Origin: Vitrella brassicaformis
Taxonomy: Eukaryota > Sar > Vitrellaceae
Length of the DNA: 64,000 nucleotides
Direction: 5' to 3'
Assembly: GCA_001179505.1 (NCBI GenBank)
Contig: CDMY01000243.1
Span: forward strand, 7,775 to 71,774
Of this stretch, positions 22,047-34,040 are shown piece by piece (within the stretch, counting starts at the first letter, position 1; each line of letters begins with the position of its first letter). Below the pieces are notes generated by a model. The model did no database searches. It was not told the origin of the DNA and saw only the letters and a list, made by a program, of their open reading frames with translations. Both the position numbers and the translations under genes were made by a program.

Positions 22047-22512
22047 ATGGTAGGACTTGGGAGGCGAGGGAGAACAGAGATCTTTGTCAGAAAAGTTGTT
22101 GCGAGGCTCTGACGTGACATCCTTCTGTGTGTGTGGTGTGTGCGTGGCGTACAGGAGCAACCGAAGCTGGCGAAGGTTGAGAAGGTGCTTGGACGAACGG
22201 GCTCGCGAGGCGGTGTCATCCAAGTCCGAGTCCAGGTCAGTTCCTTCACACCCATTCAGCGCGGCCGACGGAGGATCCGCGTCCGCTTGTCGCCTCTGTG
22301 TGTGCCAGTTTATGGGCGACAACGAGCTGCAGGGCCGCTCCCTCATCCGGAACGTCAAGGGTCCTGTGAGGGAAGGTAGGCAACACCACACGAGGCGATG
22401 CAGGGAATCGTATGGACTCGCTGTGAAAGAGATGTCTGTCTGGGCGTGTATGTTTGCAGGCGATATCTTGGCCTTGCTCGAGACTGAGCGTGAGGCGAGG
22501 AGGCTCCGCTGA
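22047..22512 (+). CDS. RPS28: Small ribosomal subunit protein eS28
   Basis: Four exons encode a 67-residue protein. Exon 1 carries only the ATG (22047-22049). Exon 2 (22155-22235) gives KVEKVLGRTGSRGGVIQVRV, exon 3 (22309-22375) gives RSLIRNVKGPVREG and exon 4 (22460-22512) gives DILALLETEREARRLR, then TGA. GRTGSRG, RNVKGPVREGD and LLExEREARRLR are the family's signatures, and the length matches the usual 64-69 residues. The protein sits at the mRNA exit region of the cytosolic 40S subunit. The intron placed directly after the start codon is typical of ribosomal protein genes. The gene is head to head with the zinc-ribbon gene. Confidence 0.95.
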
Positions 22513-23225
22513 GGGGCGGCGTGGTGGAGCCGCACCCCTCTCACGGCTCCTGCCCATGCGCCGTGTGTTGGGCGTGATGTGATGTGGGTGCGGGTCGGTG
22601 CTTTCGTGGGCTGGCTTTCGTGTGTGGAGGTGGACATGGATGCCGTGATGGATGGACTTTAACCACTACTGCGTGGGACTCTGCGTGTTTGTGTGAATGC
22701 GCCCTACCTCTTGTGACCGACACAGAACAACATGTGGTCAGTCAGTGTCTTATCCATCTCATGTGGTGTGCACGTCCCTGCCTTAAATCCACGAGTGGCA
22801 ATCCATCCCGCCCACCAGTCGCAGAGTTTAATGGTTCTTGCACATCGAGAGGGTGCACTTCCATACACACAAGTCGTTCGGGTGAGTTGTGCGCCGAATG
22901 ACTGACGACTGACTTACGCCCAAGGAACACACGCCCTCACAGACATGACATGACATGACATGCACGGTGTCTATCCATCATCACATGTATGTAATGATCG
23001 CATCACAGCGCCCACCCGCGACGCCCCCCCCGCCCCCAAAAGTGCGAACAAAACTGTGTCTGTTGGTCAGTATGCAGCTGCCAGAAGGCAGGGCACAGAC
23101 AAAGAGAGACAGAGAGAGACGAGGGAAGAGGGAGAGAGGCAGTCACAAGAGTGAGTCAGTGAGCGAGTGAGCGAGTGAGTCTTCATACTTAGACGGAGAA
23201 AAATGATATACATAGTCAGTCACAG
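22513..23225. other. Intergenic region between convergent genes
   Basis: About 710 bp with no convincing gene. It contains a four-copy (ACATG) tandem (about 22943-22962), a C-rich patch (23023-23039) and GAGA/GAGT-rich sequence (23100-23180). Likely 3' UTRs. Confidence 0.5.
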
Positions 23226-23840
23226 TCAGTATGCCAGATGGATAGCTGGTGCAATGGATAGACAGACGTCGCTGTGGTGGATGGATGGATGAGTGATCGA
23301 GTCAGTCGAGGGACCACCGAACCGAAAACAGCCAGCCAACGCAGAGCGATACACAGACGAGACAGAGAGAATGGATGCAGAAGTGGCGGGCATGCACGCA
23401 CCCATAATACGCCCCCGTGCATTCCTGTCAATCTCAATGAATGGTGTCTTTTCGTTATCCCTGTGAAGAGAAGGACGGCATATGTATGTATGTGGAATGG
23501 TGCAATGTGACGAGCAGTGTGTGTGAACGTGTGCCTGCGTGCATATAAATGGCCACACACAATCAGAAGGCCAATGCATCCGGGTTCTAGAAAGCCGACA
23601 CGCACATCGCCATCCTCGTATCGTATCGCATCACAATTCCATCCGCCCCTCTCCGTGCGCACCAACTGAATTGAAGACAAATACGTCTCCCTCCCTCCCT
23701 GCCTGCCTGCCTGCCTGCCTGCGGCGTGTGCAGCCACTCACATCATGATGCATCGCGCCAACCGCCAAGCCAAAGAAAACCAGCGAGGAAAAAAAGGCCA
23801 ATACATACGACACGACAAAGTTTCTTTTCCAATCCGTCAT
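23226..23840 (-). CDS. Small membrane-anchored protein, unrecognised
   Basis: Start ATG complementary to 23838-23840. MTDWKRNFVVSYVLAFFSSL continues with VFFGLAVGAMHHD, a single strong hydrophobic segment near the N-terminus. An intron beginning GTGAGTGG and ending ...ttcaattcag joins in frame to LVRTERGGWNCDAIRYEDGD and VRVGFLEPGCIGLLIV. A second intron joins, in matching phase, to DNEKTPFIEIDRNARGRIMG. The frame then runs to a stop at 23226, though that tail is low in quality and a further intron may exist. No family is recognised. A signal-anchored or secreted small protein is likely. Confidence 0.45.
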
Positions 23841-24000
23841 TCATTCGTTCATTAATGGTACGTTAGGGGCAGCTGTCGGTCCAGCCTCACCCACCCCACC
23901 CACATTACACAATGAATACAACAACACACACAAATGCCCTCACACAATGGCCGCCCTCTCATCCCATCCATCAGTCAGTCCTTGTCAAGAAGCTAGCCCG

Positions 24001-27000
24001 CTAGCCCGTCTCCCTGTTCGGCTGCTGTTGCTGCTGTTGGGCGTGGGGTGTTCGGCTTCCCGCTGCTGCCTGCACGTGTGCAAAGGGATCAGTGAGAACA
24101 GCCGCTGGACCCTCACTACTCGGGGGCTGCTGCTGCTGCTGCTGATGCTGCTGAACGAGAGATGGTGGCTGTGGGGGCGGGGGCACAGATGGAGGAGGGG
24201 AGGCATGCTGCCGTGAGGGAGGCTTGGGGGAGCCAGTGTGCGGCACCACCCCACGCTGCTGTTGCTGTTCTCTCTCTAGAGGTGGGGTCCTCTCTCTTCC
24301 TGTGTCTTGTTGCGACAGCAGGGGATGCCGCGTCACACTTCCCACCTCCAGCACATTCGGCGTCGACACACTGTTCGGAAGAGGCGGAATGCTGCTCTCG
24401 GGGGGCCGCCGCTGCGCCAGGGCCTGATCACTGACGGGCAAAGGACCTGCTCCAGCAGCTGGCCCAGCAATGGAGACGGGAGGCGATGGGCGCACAGGTG
24501 ACCCCGACAGTGGTGGGACCTCGGCTGCAGACGACGCAACGGGAGCGCCAGCAGCCGCCGCAGATGATAATGGCGGGAGATGCCCAAAAGACCGGCTGTT
24601 GTGCTGCCCCTTGTGCGCGGACGTCATTGGTGGATGGATACCTGGCCGAGCGTCCGCCGTAGTGTGGCCGGGCGTTGCTGAGGCACTGAGCCCAGAGGGA
24701 CTCCTGCTATCCTCCGACGACATTCCGGGGGCGTTCTGTTGCCAAACCAGCAACTGGAAAGCCGCGGGGGGCACAGATGGACCCATCACCTGGTTGTGTG
24801 GCTGCGGGCTGCCTGGGCTGGTCGCGGGTGCCGCTGGCGCTGCCTCAGGGGTCACAGTGTCACCTTGCTGACCATGTGGACGGTTTTCGCTGGCCCTGTG
24901 GACGTCTGTCGGCGCTGTCTGCTGATGTCTCATCGATGGATGTGTCGATGCAGGAGGGGTCTGCGCCAGTGGCGGAAGTGCGGGTGGCGGTACGGGCATG
25001 GCCTGGGCTGTCATGGATGCCTCGGGAGATGACGCCGCCGATGGCCTCAGAGTCGACTCGCCCGATGAGGACCCCGACGGTCGCACCACTGGAAAGGGAT
25101 TCACGCCCGGCAGCCGGTCCTCAGGCTGCCTCTGGACAGTAGGGGTCAGCACGTGTCCTCCCCTCCCGCTGCCCGGCACAATCTCAGGGGATCCTGTCGT
25201 TCCGGTACCGGCGCCGCCTGCACTCACTGCTGCAGCCGATGGTCTCTCCTCGGGGCTGTCCTCCTGCCACAGCCTGTCCGGCACGGTCCTCTCTGGCCGG
25301 ATGAGAGGTGATGGCACATCTGGTGCTGGCTCGGCAGCTGGCTCCTCATGCGACGCAACAGACGTCCGGTCCTCGCGAGGTCGGCCGGGAGGGACGAGCT
25401 GGGAGGAAGCAGACGGATGGTGCGTGTTGGTCCTGCTGTGGTCCTCATCTATAAGGCAAGGGCCCCGCGCCGCTTGAGGTGGCTGGGGAGGGAACGTGAC
25501 ACCGACGGGCACACGCGGGACAGCGACAGGAGGCAGCCGTGCGTCGATCTGGGAAGAGGGGTAGGCCGCCGGAGGCCCCGCCGATGCAGCTGCTGTGTGG
25601 CCGGCGAGACTGTGCTGCTGCACTGGAACATGTTGGCTGTGTTGTTGTTGTTGTTGCTGCTGCTGCACCGGGATTTGGTCCAGAGGGGCCATGTGTTCTC
25701 TCTCGGTAGAAGAATGGTGCAGCGAATGGTGGTGGACGTCTCGCCGAACACCAATCCCGCCCCCTGTCCCAGCGCTTGCCATCGCGCCGTGACCTCCCAT
25801 CAGATGCGCGAGAGGCTGCGACCGAGAGCGGGAGTTCTGTGACTGCATCCAAGCCGGGGATGGCCCTGCCGCATCGTCGAGCAGCTCTGATGCCAGCGGC
25901 ACGCGCTCGATAGGTCGCTCCTGATGGGCTGCAGCGAACGAGACGGACGGCGAGGCCTTGTGCGGCGACCTTTCGGGGGTGCGCGGGCCTTGATGAGGTG
26001 CATAGCTTCCTTGCTGTGCCATCGATAGCGGTGCCTGCAATCAGAGAGACAGCATACACGACAAGCGATATGAGTCGCTCAGTGTTGTTTTCACGCACCT
26101 GAGGCCCCGCGTCAGCCTGGACTGCCTTGTTCTCGCCCGGACTTGATGCTGACGACACCGGCATGGTGCTGGCCGGGTGATGTGCGGGGTAGTGGCCACC
26201 CTGACCCGTGGTGGTCGTAGAATGAGACGGGTACTCATATGGCTGCTGCTGGGGGATCGCCTGATGTGGGGCATGCGGCTGTGCAGCAGCAGCAGCAGCA
26301 GCAGCAGCGGCAGGAGCCGAGACGTGGTGGTAGCCCCCGACACTTGATTGTATAGACGAGGTGGCCTCTGGAGATCCTCTTTTCTCGAGGTCGTACCCGA
26401 AGTGCTGTCTCCCCGCCGCTGATGCCGCATGCTGGTTCGGTGGGACCCCGTGCATGACCTCTGGCGCTCTGGAAGGCAGACCTTGCTGCTGCCTGAACTC
26501 CTCTTGCCTCATCATCTCGCGTCGTCTCAATTCCTCCTGCTGCCTTCGCTGCTCCTCCTCGAGGCGATTCCTCTCCTCATCCAACCGCGTGTCGGCCGAT
26601 GGGAAGTGGATCTCTGGATGCGCCGCATGCTCGTGCTGAGGCGGGTGCGCCATTGTGGGGTCCGAAATCCCGTGTGGCGGGACACTCTGTGGCGGCAGAG
26701 TGTGCGCTCTGACGCCTTCCTGCCGCTGTGGGCGCGGTGCAGGTGGCTGAGAGCGGGGAGGGGACCGACCGAAGGAAGCAGGAATCGTGGCTGGAGGGGG
26801 GAAGTACCCGGCCTCAACATCACTCCCCCCGCGGCGAGGCGGCAGGTCGTCCCTACTGGGAGCAGGCCCTTGGGCAGAGTGCACTCTCCTGTTTTCAGGA
26901 GAAGGAATGGCATCAGGGAAAAGGTCCTTTGCTGGGTGAGCCGGCTGGGGTCCTGCGGGAGTGAGCAGGTGGTGCTGAGGGTGCTGCTCGGCAAGGTGCT

Positions 27001-29890
27001 GGTGCTGCTGTTGCATGTGGTCATAATGCCGTCTCTGGTCTGGTTGGATCGGTTCGTGCCTCAGCTGCTCCTCCTGCCCGCGGAGCAGATCCCTCTGGCG
27101 CCGCAGGTCTTCCTCACGCAGCCTCTGCTCCTCTTCTTGGCGCCTCATCTCCTGTCGCCTAGCCTCCTCTTGTTGCCTCATCATCTCACGTTGTCTTATC
27201 TCCTCCTGTTGCCTTCGCTGCTGCTCTTCCTCCATACGACGCTGCTCGGCGAGACGACGCCTCTCCTCATCCAGACGTGGGTCGCCAGCCGAAACAGCGG
27301 CGTGGTGGTGTAGCAGCGGCTGATGGGCTGCCGAGAACTGAGGATCAGACGTCCCTGAGTGAGGGATTTGAAGTGGAGGGAATGGGGCGCCGACGGAATG
27401 CTGAGACTGCGAGTGAGGCACCGACATCGGCAATGCCTCAGCCCTCGGTGGGCCCCCTCCGCCTGTCACCTCTGGTGTGGTCCTCAATGTGTCAGCTGAT
27501 GATGGGTGAAGTCCAGCTGTGTCTCGTGCGCCGCTGGATGGCGATGGTGAGGTGTGGAAGGCGGCCTGCGGAGAAGGGGTTGGCTGTGGGCCCAGTTGAG
27601 GGGCATACCACATTGCAGATGACGACGCCGACGACGCCACAGATGTTCGGTCGTGTTGCTGAGCAGCACCCAGCGCAGTCTTGTGCTGCATCTCCTGACC
27701 CGCCTGCCTTCCATGTCCCGATGAGCCGTCGATGCCCCCGTACCACGCGCCAGCCGAGGGAGTGGTGCCGCTCTCAGACGGTCGGAAACCAGCCATTTGC
27801 GAGTCGCGCTGGCCCTCGTAATAGGCCCCCTTGATCTCGCCCGGGGGCTGGAGCTGGGGATGAGGCTGATGAGGTCTCGGTTCGGGAGCCCTGTCGGCAG
27901 CAATCGAACCAGACACACGCTGCTCAGGGGAGCCGGCGGGCTGTGAAGCACGGCTGACTGGGGCTGGAGGGAGAATGTCGACCCCTTTCTCGGCGGTGGC
28001 GGGTGGATATGAGGAGTCTTCAGGAGGCCTTGCGTGAGGCTGTGGCGTCTGATGAACTGGTAACGCCGCTTGGCCCTGCATCGGTGGTGTTGCTGGTGCG
28101 ACAGGCTGCTGCAGCGGCCGAGATGGACCTGGCACTGGTACCGCGCTACTGGGGGGCAGTGGCGGGCGTCCTCCACGTGAGGGGTGGGAGGAGTCTCGGG
28201 GCACAGGGGCCGGTATACCGAACCAGTAGTTGCTGGGCTCCACTGGCGAGCCCTCCCGCGGGAGAGTCCGCAAGACGGCCGCTTCGTCGTTGAGACGCCT
28301 CTGCGTCAGCAATCGCGCCTCGTCGTCAGTGATCTTGGGGATGAGGTGGGACGCGTGGTTGGATGGCGGGTACTCCCGCTTGTAGGGATCCTTGCGCAGC
28401 GCCTCGTCCTCACTGTCCAGCGACTTGGCCGACGGCACAGACATCTGTGGCGGGCGGCTGAAGAGCTCGAGCTGCAGCGGGCGATTGTCCTGCAGAGCCG
28501 GTCCTGCTGGTAGCTGAATGCTACCGGCAAACGACACCGGTGCGCCCTCGCCAGGCCGCAAGGTGCCCCTCCATCCCGACGCTGCCTTTGGCTTGCCCAC
28601 CTTGGCACCATGCATGCCTAGATTGGGTGAGGTGAGGCTGCCCTGGAATCCCGTTTCTTGCGGCACAGCGAGGGTCGTGTGTGGCCCCTGCCAGGCGAGG
28701 TTGGTGAGGCGCCCGGTGCTCATGAGGTCTCCCGCCTCCGGCAACGTGCTCGTGGTCGACCGCCGGCCCTTGTCCTTCTCCTTGTGACGCGTCTGCGGCT
28801 CTCGTGCGTGAAGGGCCCCGGTAGTTGGCGATCGCTGGGTGCCGAATGACGATGAGGGCAGCGTGGTCGGGCGTCCGTAGATGAGGGGCTCGCCGCTGTC
28901 CTGCCTGTCTGGGGGGAACCCTCCATGGAACCCTCCACCATAGGCAAACCCAACAGGGCTGCCGACGCGGGGCGGGGACGCTGCGGCTGGCACCGGCCGG
29001 CCCAACTCCCGCAAAGGGTGAAACCTGCACACAGATCACAACACACATAGATCCAGTCAAGCCAGATCCCGCTGTGATTTGGTGTTTGGGTGTCCGTAGA
29101 CCTACAGAGGGTACGTGTCTTCGTATGAGGTCGGAGGTGACACTCGGCCGCCCGCAGCAGGAGCAGCAGCGGCACCCCCATACAACGACATAGACTGTGG
29201 CCCTTCGGGTATGCTGATGGGCAAGCGAGGTGGTCGGGGTACAGGCGGCTGGCCAAGGGCGCTCACAGCCATCCCTCCCAGTGCAGCATATGGCGTGGGC
29301 ACTTCAGCTGGCCGTGGCTGCTCAGTCTTGCTGGCTACCGGCAACGAGGGGGCGGCCCGGTGCAGCCACTCAGCCGTCCTCTCGGTCATGCTGCCCGCCT
29401 GGGGCGGCTCCGCCACCGGCTGTGCAACTGACGGCAGCGGCACTGAGAAGTCCCTGCTGGGCTTCGGCTGCACGGGTGCGCGGAACTCGGGGGCTATCGT
29501 GTTGGCAGGGGTGTAGGGAAACCCGTGGGACACTTCAGCAGCTGGGACGCTTGGCTGTCCAGGGAGAGGAGGGAGGGGAGCAGACACCGCCTCGGGCGGG
29601 ACTTGAGCACTCGCCACGACATGCGAGTCCTGATCGAGCCGCCGGCCGTCCGGAAGGACGTAGTGGGCCTTGTTTTCATCGAGTGGCACCTGCTGCCAGA
29701 AGGGGCTGGGGAGGTTGGATTCCCACTCCGGTCGCTCGGGCATCGGCTGGAGGTTGGATGCTGAGGCGAGCTTGGATGGCGGCACGGGTGCCGGCTGGCC
29801 GATGAAGGACGGGGGCTGGATCACGGTGAAGGGCACCGTGTAGGGCGTCTGCTGCGATGCCGCCCTGTCGGTGGTCGGCAGACGAGTCGC
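24001..29890 (-). other. C-terminal extension of the trehalose-phosphate gene: low-complexity Gln/Pro/Ser/His-rich region
   Basis: About 1,900 residues with no globular domain that I recognise. Runs of Gln (around 24010-24050, 24130-24160, 25625-25680), Ala (26285-26315) and Pro/Ser alternate with charged helix-forming blocks. If annotated as an independent gene, its first ATG could be at 29893 (MATRLPTTDRA), but that ATG lies within the exon that also encodes the end of the phosphatase-like domain. Confidence 0.6.
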
Positions 29891-32800
29891 CATCGCACGA
29901 ACCAAGCTCTGAGCACCGACAAAAGCTCATTATCTTGTGTGTTGTGCGTGTATGCCTCTTGCTAAGAGTGAGGCGCACACACCTGGACATGATAAGCGTT
30001 GGGCAGACAAAACTTCGCTTTCGACATTTTGATGCCCACACTGCATGCAACAACATACGGGACAGGAGGGAAGAGAGCATCTATGCTTGACCCAGCTGGC
30101 TGCCTGTTGTCTGCTGTGCGCACGGCCACACACCTGACAGAGTAGTATACAGCTTGAGCAGCACTCTCGGTGTCGTCGCCCTCGTCCACACCGCCGCGGG
30201 CGCACCTCCCCGCCCTGTGCCTGGTTGTGTTGGGGTGTAGCTGCTGGACGCTCTTGGGAGTGATGTCGCTGGCTGATGGGTGGACAGATGATGCGTCATT
30301 GCTCATGGCACTCACGCCATTCCCCGTGGTGGACGCGGGGATGGAGTTGACGTCGCTTCCCTTGCGGTGCAGCACCTGTACTGATATCGGCCCCTCGATC
30401 TCGTCATCCCCCTCACCCAGAGTCACGTCGCCTGCGCATTCATACATGACACGACACATGGCCGCTCCATGCCGCTTCATCCTGTCGACTCATCTGGGCG
30501 GGCATTCTACCTGCTGTTGATGCCGTGAGTCTGGGCGGCGACGCGCCTCCCGGGACCTCAAGCCGCGACGGCCGCGAGCCCGGCGATGACTGGGACGCAT
30601 GAGAGGTGGGTGGGGAGCGGGGCGTGTGCAGCACGGATGCCTCCTTCTGGCCGGTGCCCGTGCTCGTTGAGGTCTTGCGAAAGCATCGGTCGACGCCAAA
30701 CGTCTCGAAGACGTGGAAGATGTCCTCGTCGCGCCAAGGGAAGTTCCCTGGTGATAATTTATCATCCACACGCAACCGCATACGTGTGGCGTGGGGTGGG
30801 GTGGGGCTGGCTATGGTCGCTGAGTTCTGCACTTACCGATGCAGAGAAGGAAGTCGAGTTCGTCGAAGTGTTCGCCGAACTCAAGCGACAGCATCCGCTC
30901 CTGTACGCACAGCACATGGTGTTTGGGTGTGCGACTCATGCAATTGAGAGGTCTGTCGCTCGCTCACCATGAGGTGTGCGCGGCCGCAGTTGGGAGGCCG
31001 CACCTCCACCATCCTTGGCCCAAGCACCACCTCTGCGTTGGAGTTGGCCAGCGGCCCAGCCCACAAGTGCACCAACAGGTCACGGGACTGCATACACGGC
31101 AGCAAACAAGCGAGCCGCGATGTGACTCATGCAGCTGTCTGTCTGTCGGTGTGATCGTGCTCGCGTGCGTGTACCTGTTGTTGTCCAAAGTCGGGTAGCG
31201 TGTCGTCCCAGTACCACGTGAGGCTGACGGTCGTGCGCTCGGTGTATGACCCGGGTGTGTGCTCCTGGAAGCTGTCGAATATCTCCTGCACACCGCTCAC
31301 CCAGTCGAGGTCGGCCGCCTCGGACTCGCTCAACAGCTGCACCCACTCGCCCGTCCGCTTCCTGAACCATAAATGACACAGACAGTCAGTCAGTCAGACA
31401 GACAAGCAAGATGCTTTTGCGTGTCTTTATGTGTGTGTTGCTTGTTCACTGGCTGTCTGGCTCTTGAGTTGCTTGTGTGTGTATCACGACCGTACCTATA
31501 GACACATCCGTTTTCAGCGGCGAGGCAGACGGGGAGGTCCTTGAGGAGTCGCTCGAGTGTGGATCTGGGGTGGCTGCTGGTGATGATGACGGTCGTGTCG
31601 GGGTCGTTGCCCAGCAGAGTCAACGCCTCGCGCACCGCCTCAGGAATCTGGATCAGAGACTTGAAGCGCTTCATCGGCATCCCTTAAGGAAGCAATGCCA
31701 TTGATCACAGAATCAATAGTGAGTGAAGCAATGAGCAATCAATCAATTAATGACTGCGTGACTCCCCCTCTGTGTGTGCTTGTGTGTTGTGTATGTACAT
31801 ACCTCTGTTGCCCCTGGCGGCGATGAGCGAGTCGAGAAGGTCGATGACGACCAGTCGCCTGGAGGACGCACGAAGATCCTCCAACACACGCTCAAACGCC
31901 AAGATGGGAGGCACCGCCGCACACACCTACGCACCAATCACAACACACGGCAAACAAATCGACTTTGTGGTGGTCTGTCTGTCTGTCTGCCTGTTGGGTG
32001 TGTGTGTGTACCTCTTCGCTCTCGGCCGATGCTTCCCTGAGGGAGTTGATGAAGGTCTCGGCCCAGGTCTGGGAGGTGTGCGTGTGCACGTGACGAAAGG
32101 CATACCTACACTCACACACACACACACACACACACACAGAGGAAGTGGATGCAGCACGTGTTGTGTGTGGTGTTGTTGGTAAGGCAACTCACTCGTGCCT
32201 CGACTGCCGTTCTTCAGGAGACATGGTGAGGGCCTGCTTGATGGCGTCAGCAGTCTCGTCCAGATTCCAGGGGTTGATGCGGATCGAACCAGCACCTACA
32301 CACGCACACACACGCACAGCTACATGCTGCCCAGTCATCTGCTGTCTGCAGACTGTAGCTACCGAGCGACTGCGCAGCCCCGGCGAACTCGGACAGAATG
32401 AGCACGCCGTGTTTTCCCTCCTGGCAGGCTATGTACTCGTATGAGACGAGGTTCATGCCATCCCGGAGTGAGCTGATGAAGGCCACATCTGCCACGCGAT
32501 AGAGCGCCACGAGCTCCTCGAAGGAGAGGGACTGGTCCAGGTAATGCACCGGTACCGATGCCAAGCCTCCGCGCTTGCCGATGATACGACCAACCAGCTC
32601 GTGGACCTGATCACACACGTGAGTGACACATTCATTCGATGTTTGCTGTCCATCGGGTGTGCATCTCACCTTTGATTTCAGCCGTTGGTATTCGGGCACG
32701 ACGGTCCTGGAAGGTACAGCCAGCTGCACGAGGACGCACCGGTCGATCCACTCTGAGTTCTTCTCCAGGAACTGGTCGAAGCCATTCAGCTTGTGCGGAA

Positions 32801-34040
32801 TACCCTTCATGTAGTCCAGACGGTCCACGCCCAATATCACCTGCACATACAGAAGTTAAGTCAGGTAAGGCCACCACCTCCCCCTCGTGCATCACATGAA
32901 TCCACACGCACCTTCCTGTCACCGAATTTCTGCCTGAGTTGCTGTATGCCGGCGATGACGGACGGCTGCTGCAGCTTCTGGGTGAAGGATTGAGGCTCGA
33001 TGCCGATGGGGATGGTGGCGCAGTAGACGAACACGCCGCCGATGGGTGACGCATCGATGCCCTGTGTGCTGCTCTCGATGCCCATGAGCTGCACGCAGCT
33101 GCTCAGGAAGTGCCGCATGTAGTCGTACACGTGGAAGGCCACCAAGTTGGACGACAGCAGACCCGAGAGGATTTCAGTGCGAAAGGGCAGCATGCGGAAC
33201 ACCTCTTGTGAGGGGAAGGGCGTGTGCAGGAACCAACCGATCTTGGAGTCGTTCTTGCGGTCTCGGAGCATCTTGGGGACGAGCATGAGGTGGTAGTCGT
33301 GCACCCACACATAGTCGCCGTCCTCATAGACATCGAGTATTGCGTCGACGAAGAGCTCGTTGGCCTTGCAGTAGGCCTCCCACTGCTCCATGGTGGTCTC
33401 GTTGGCCCCGTGGATGGCATCCATCGGCGGGGGGATGTAGTGGAACAGAGGCCACAAGACGTTGTTGGCGAAACCGTTATAGTACAGATCGATGATCTCT
33501 CGGTCCAAAAACACCGGGTAGCAGTTGCGCTTGCGGGCCTCGGCCACCACGCTCACCTGATCCCGCTCGAGGATCTCCGCCCCGGGCCAGCCGATCCAGA
33601 CCATGTCGAAGCCCTTGATGCCCGACAGAGCAGAGACGAGTCCGCCGCTGCTCACGCTGTAGCTGTACTCGCCGCTCTCGGACCGCTTGATGGTCATGGG
33701 CAGCCGGTTGGCCACGATCAGCAGCTTGCTCTGTGCCCGCTCCTCCTCGACCTCACTGCCTCCGCCATCGGGCGGGCCAGCCCCAGTGGGCCGCTCCTGC
33801 TGCTGCTGGTGGAGGTGGCGCTGCTCGCTCTGCACCTGCTGCTGCACCCGCTCCCTCTTGTGGATGTGGCGCTTGATCTGCTCCTCAACCAACGTGTCAT
33901 CACGCTGCAGACGATGTGCCGGCAGGTACCTGCACACAGATGAACAGCCACACACAGGAATTGCCTCCCCATGAGTCCGTCGCTTTCATGTCGCGTGTGT
34001 GTCGGGCTTACGGGCCGAAAACGGAGGCGGGATGGGACAT
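24001..34040 (-). CDS. Trehalose-6-phosphate synthase/phosphatase-type protein with giant Gln/Pro-rich C-terminal extension
   Basis: Start ATG complementary to 34038-34040 (MSHPASVFGP), spliced to YLPAHRLQRDDTLVEEQ. The GT20 synthase domain (about 33760-32250) shows KLLIVANRLP, SSGGLVSALSGIKG, WIGWPG, WVHDYHLMLVPKML, GWFLHTPFPS, GVDRLDYMKGIPHKL, RDGMNLVSYEYIACQ and EFAGAAQSLG, so the UDP-glucose and glucose-6-phosphate site residues look intact. The TPP-like domain follows (about 32100-29890): VIITSSHPRSTLERLL, AENGCVYRYG, TVSLTWYWDD, DEDIFHVFETFG, then VACSVGIKMSKAKFCL and PNAYHVQSLVRAMA, the usual C-terminal end of these enzymes. Motif I reads VIDLLDSL, lacking the second catalytic Asp. The frame does not stop: it runs on through ATRLPTTDRAASQQ, is spliced in phase at about 29112 (EDTFHPLREL) and 26100 (ADAGPQ to APLSMAQQG), and ends at TAG 24001. 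Two separate genes remain possible. Confidence 0.75.
26481..27358 (-). repeat. Duplicated coiled-coil module inside the extension
   Basis: Copy 1 (about 27358-27150) encodes SDPQF, then DPRLDEERRRLAEQRRMEE and RQQEEIRQREMMRQQEEARR. Copy 2 (about 26675-26481) encodes SDPTM, then DTRLDEERNRLEEEQRR and QQEELRRREMMRQEEF. The two share the lead-in, the RLDEER start and the REMMRQ core, and both are Glu/Arg/Gln-rich heptad-like helices. Confidence 0.7.

Noticed and set aside
26429-27313. Leu-rich open frame of 294 codons on the plus strand resembling repeated TM or LRR sequence
   Set aside because: It is the antisense of Glu/Arg/Gln-rich coiled-coil codons (CTC, CTG, CTT), which automatically reads as Leu.
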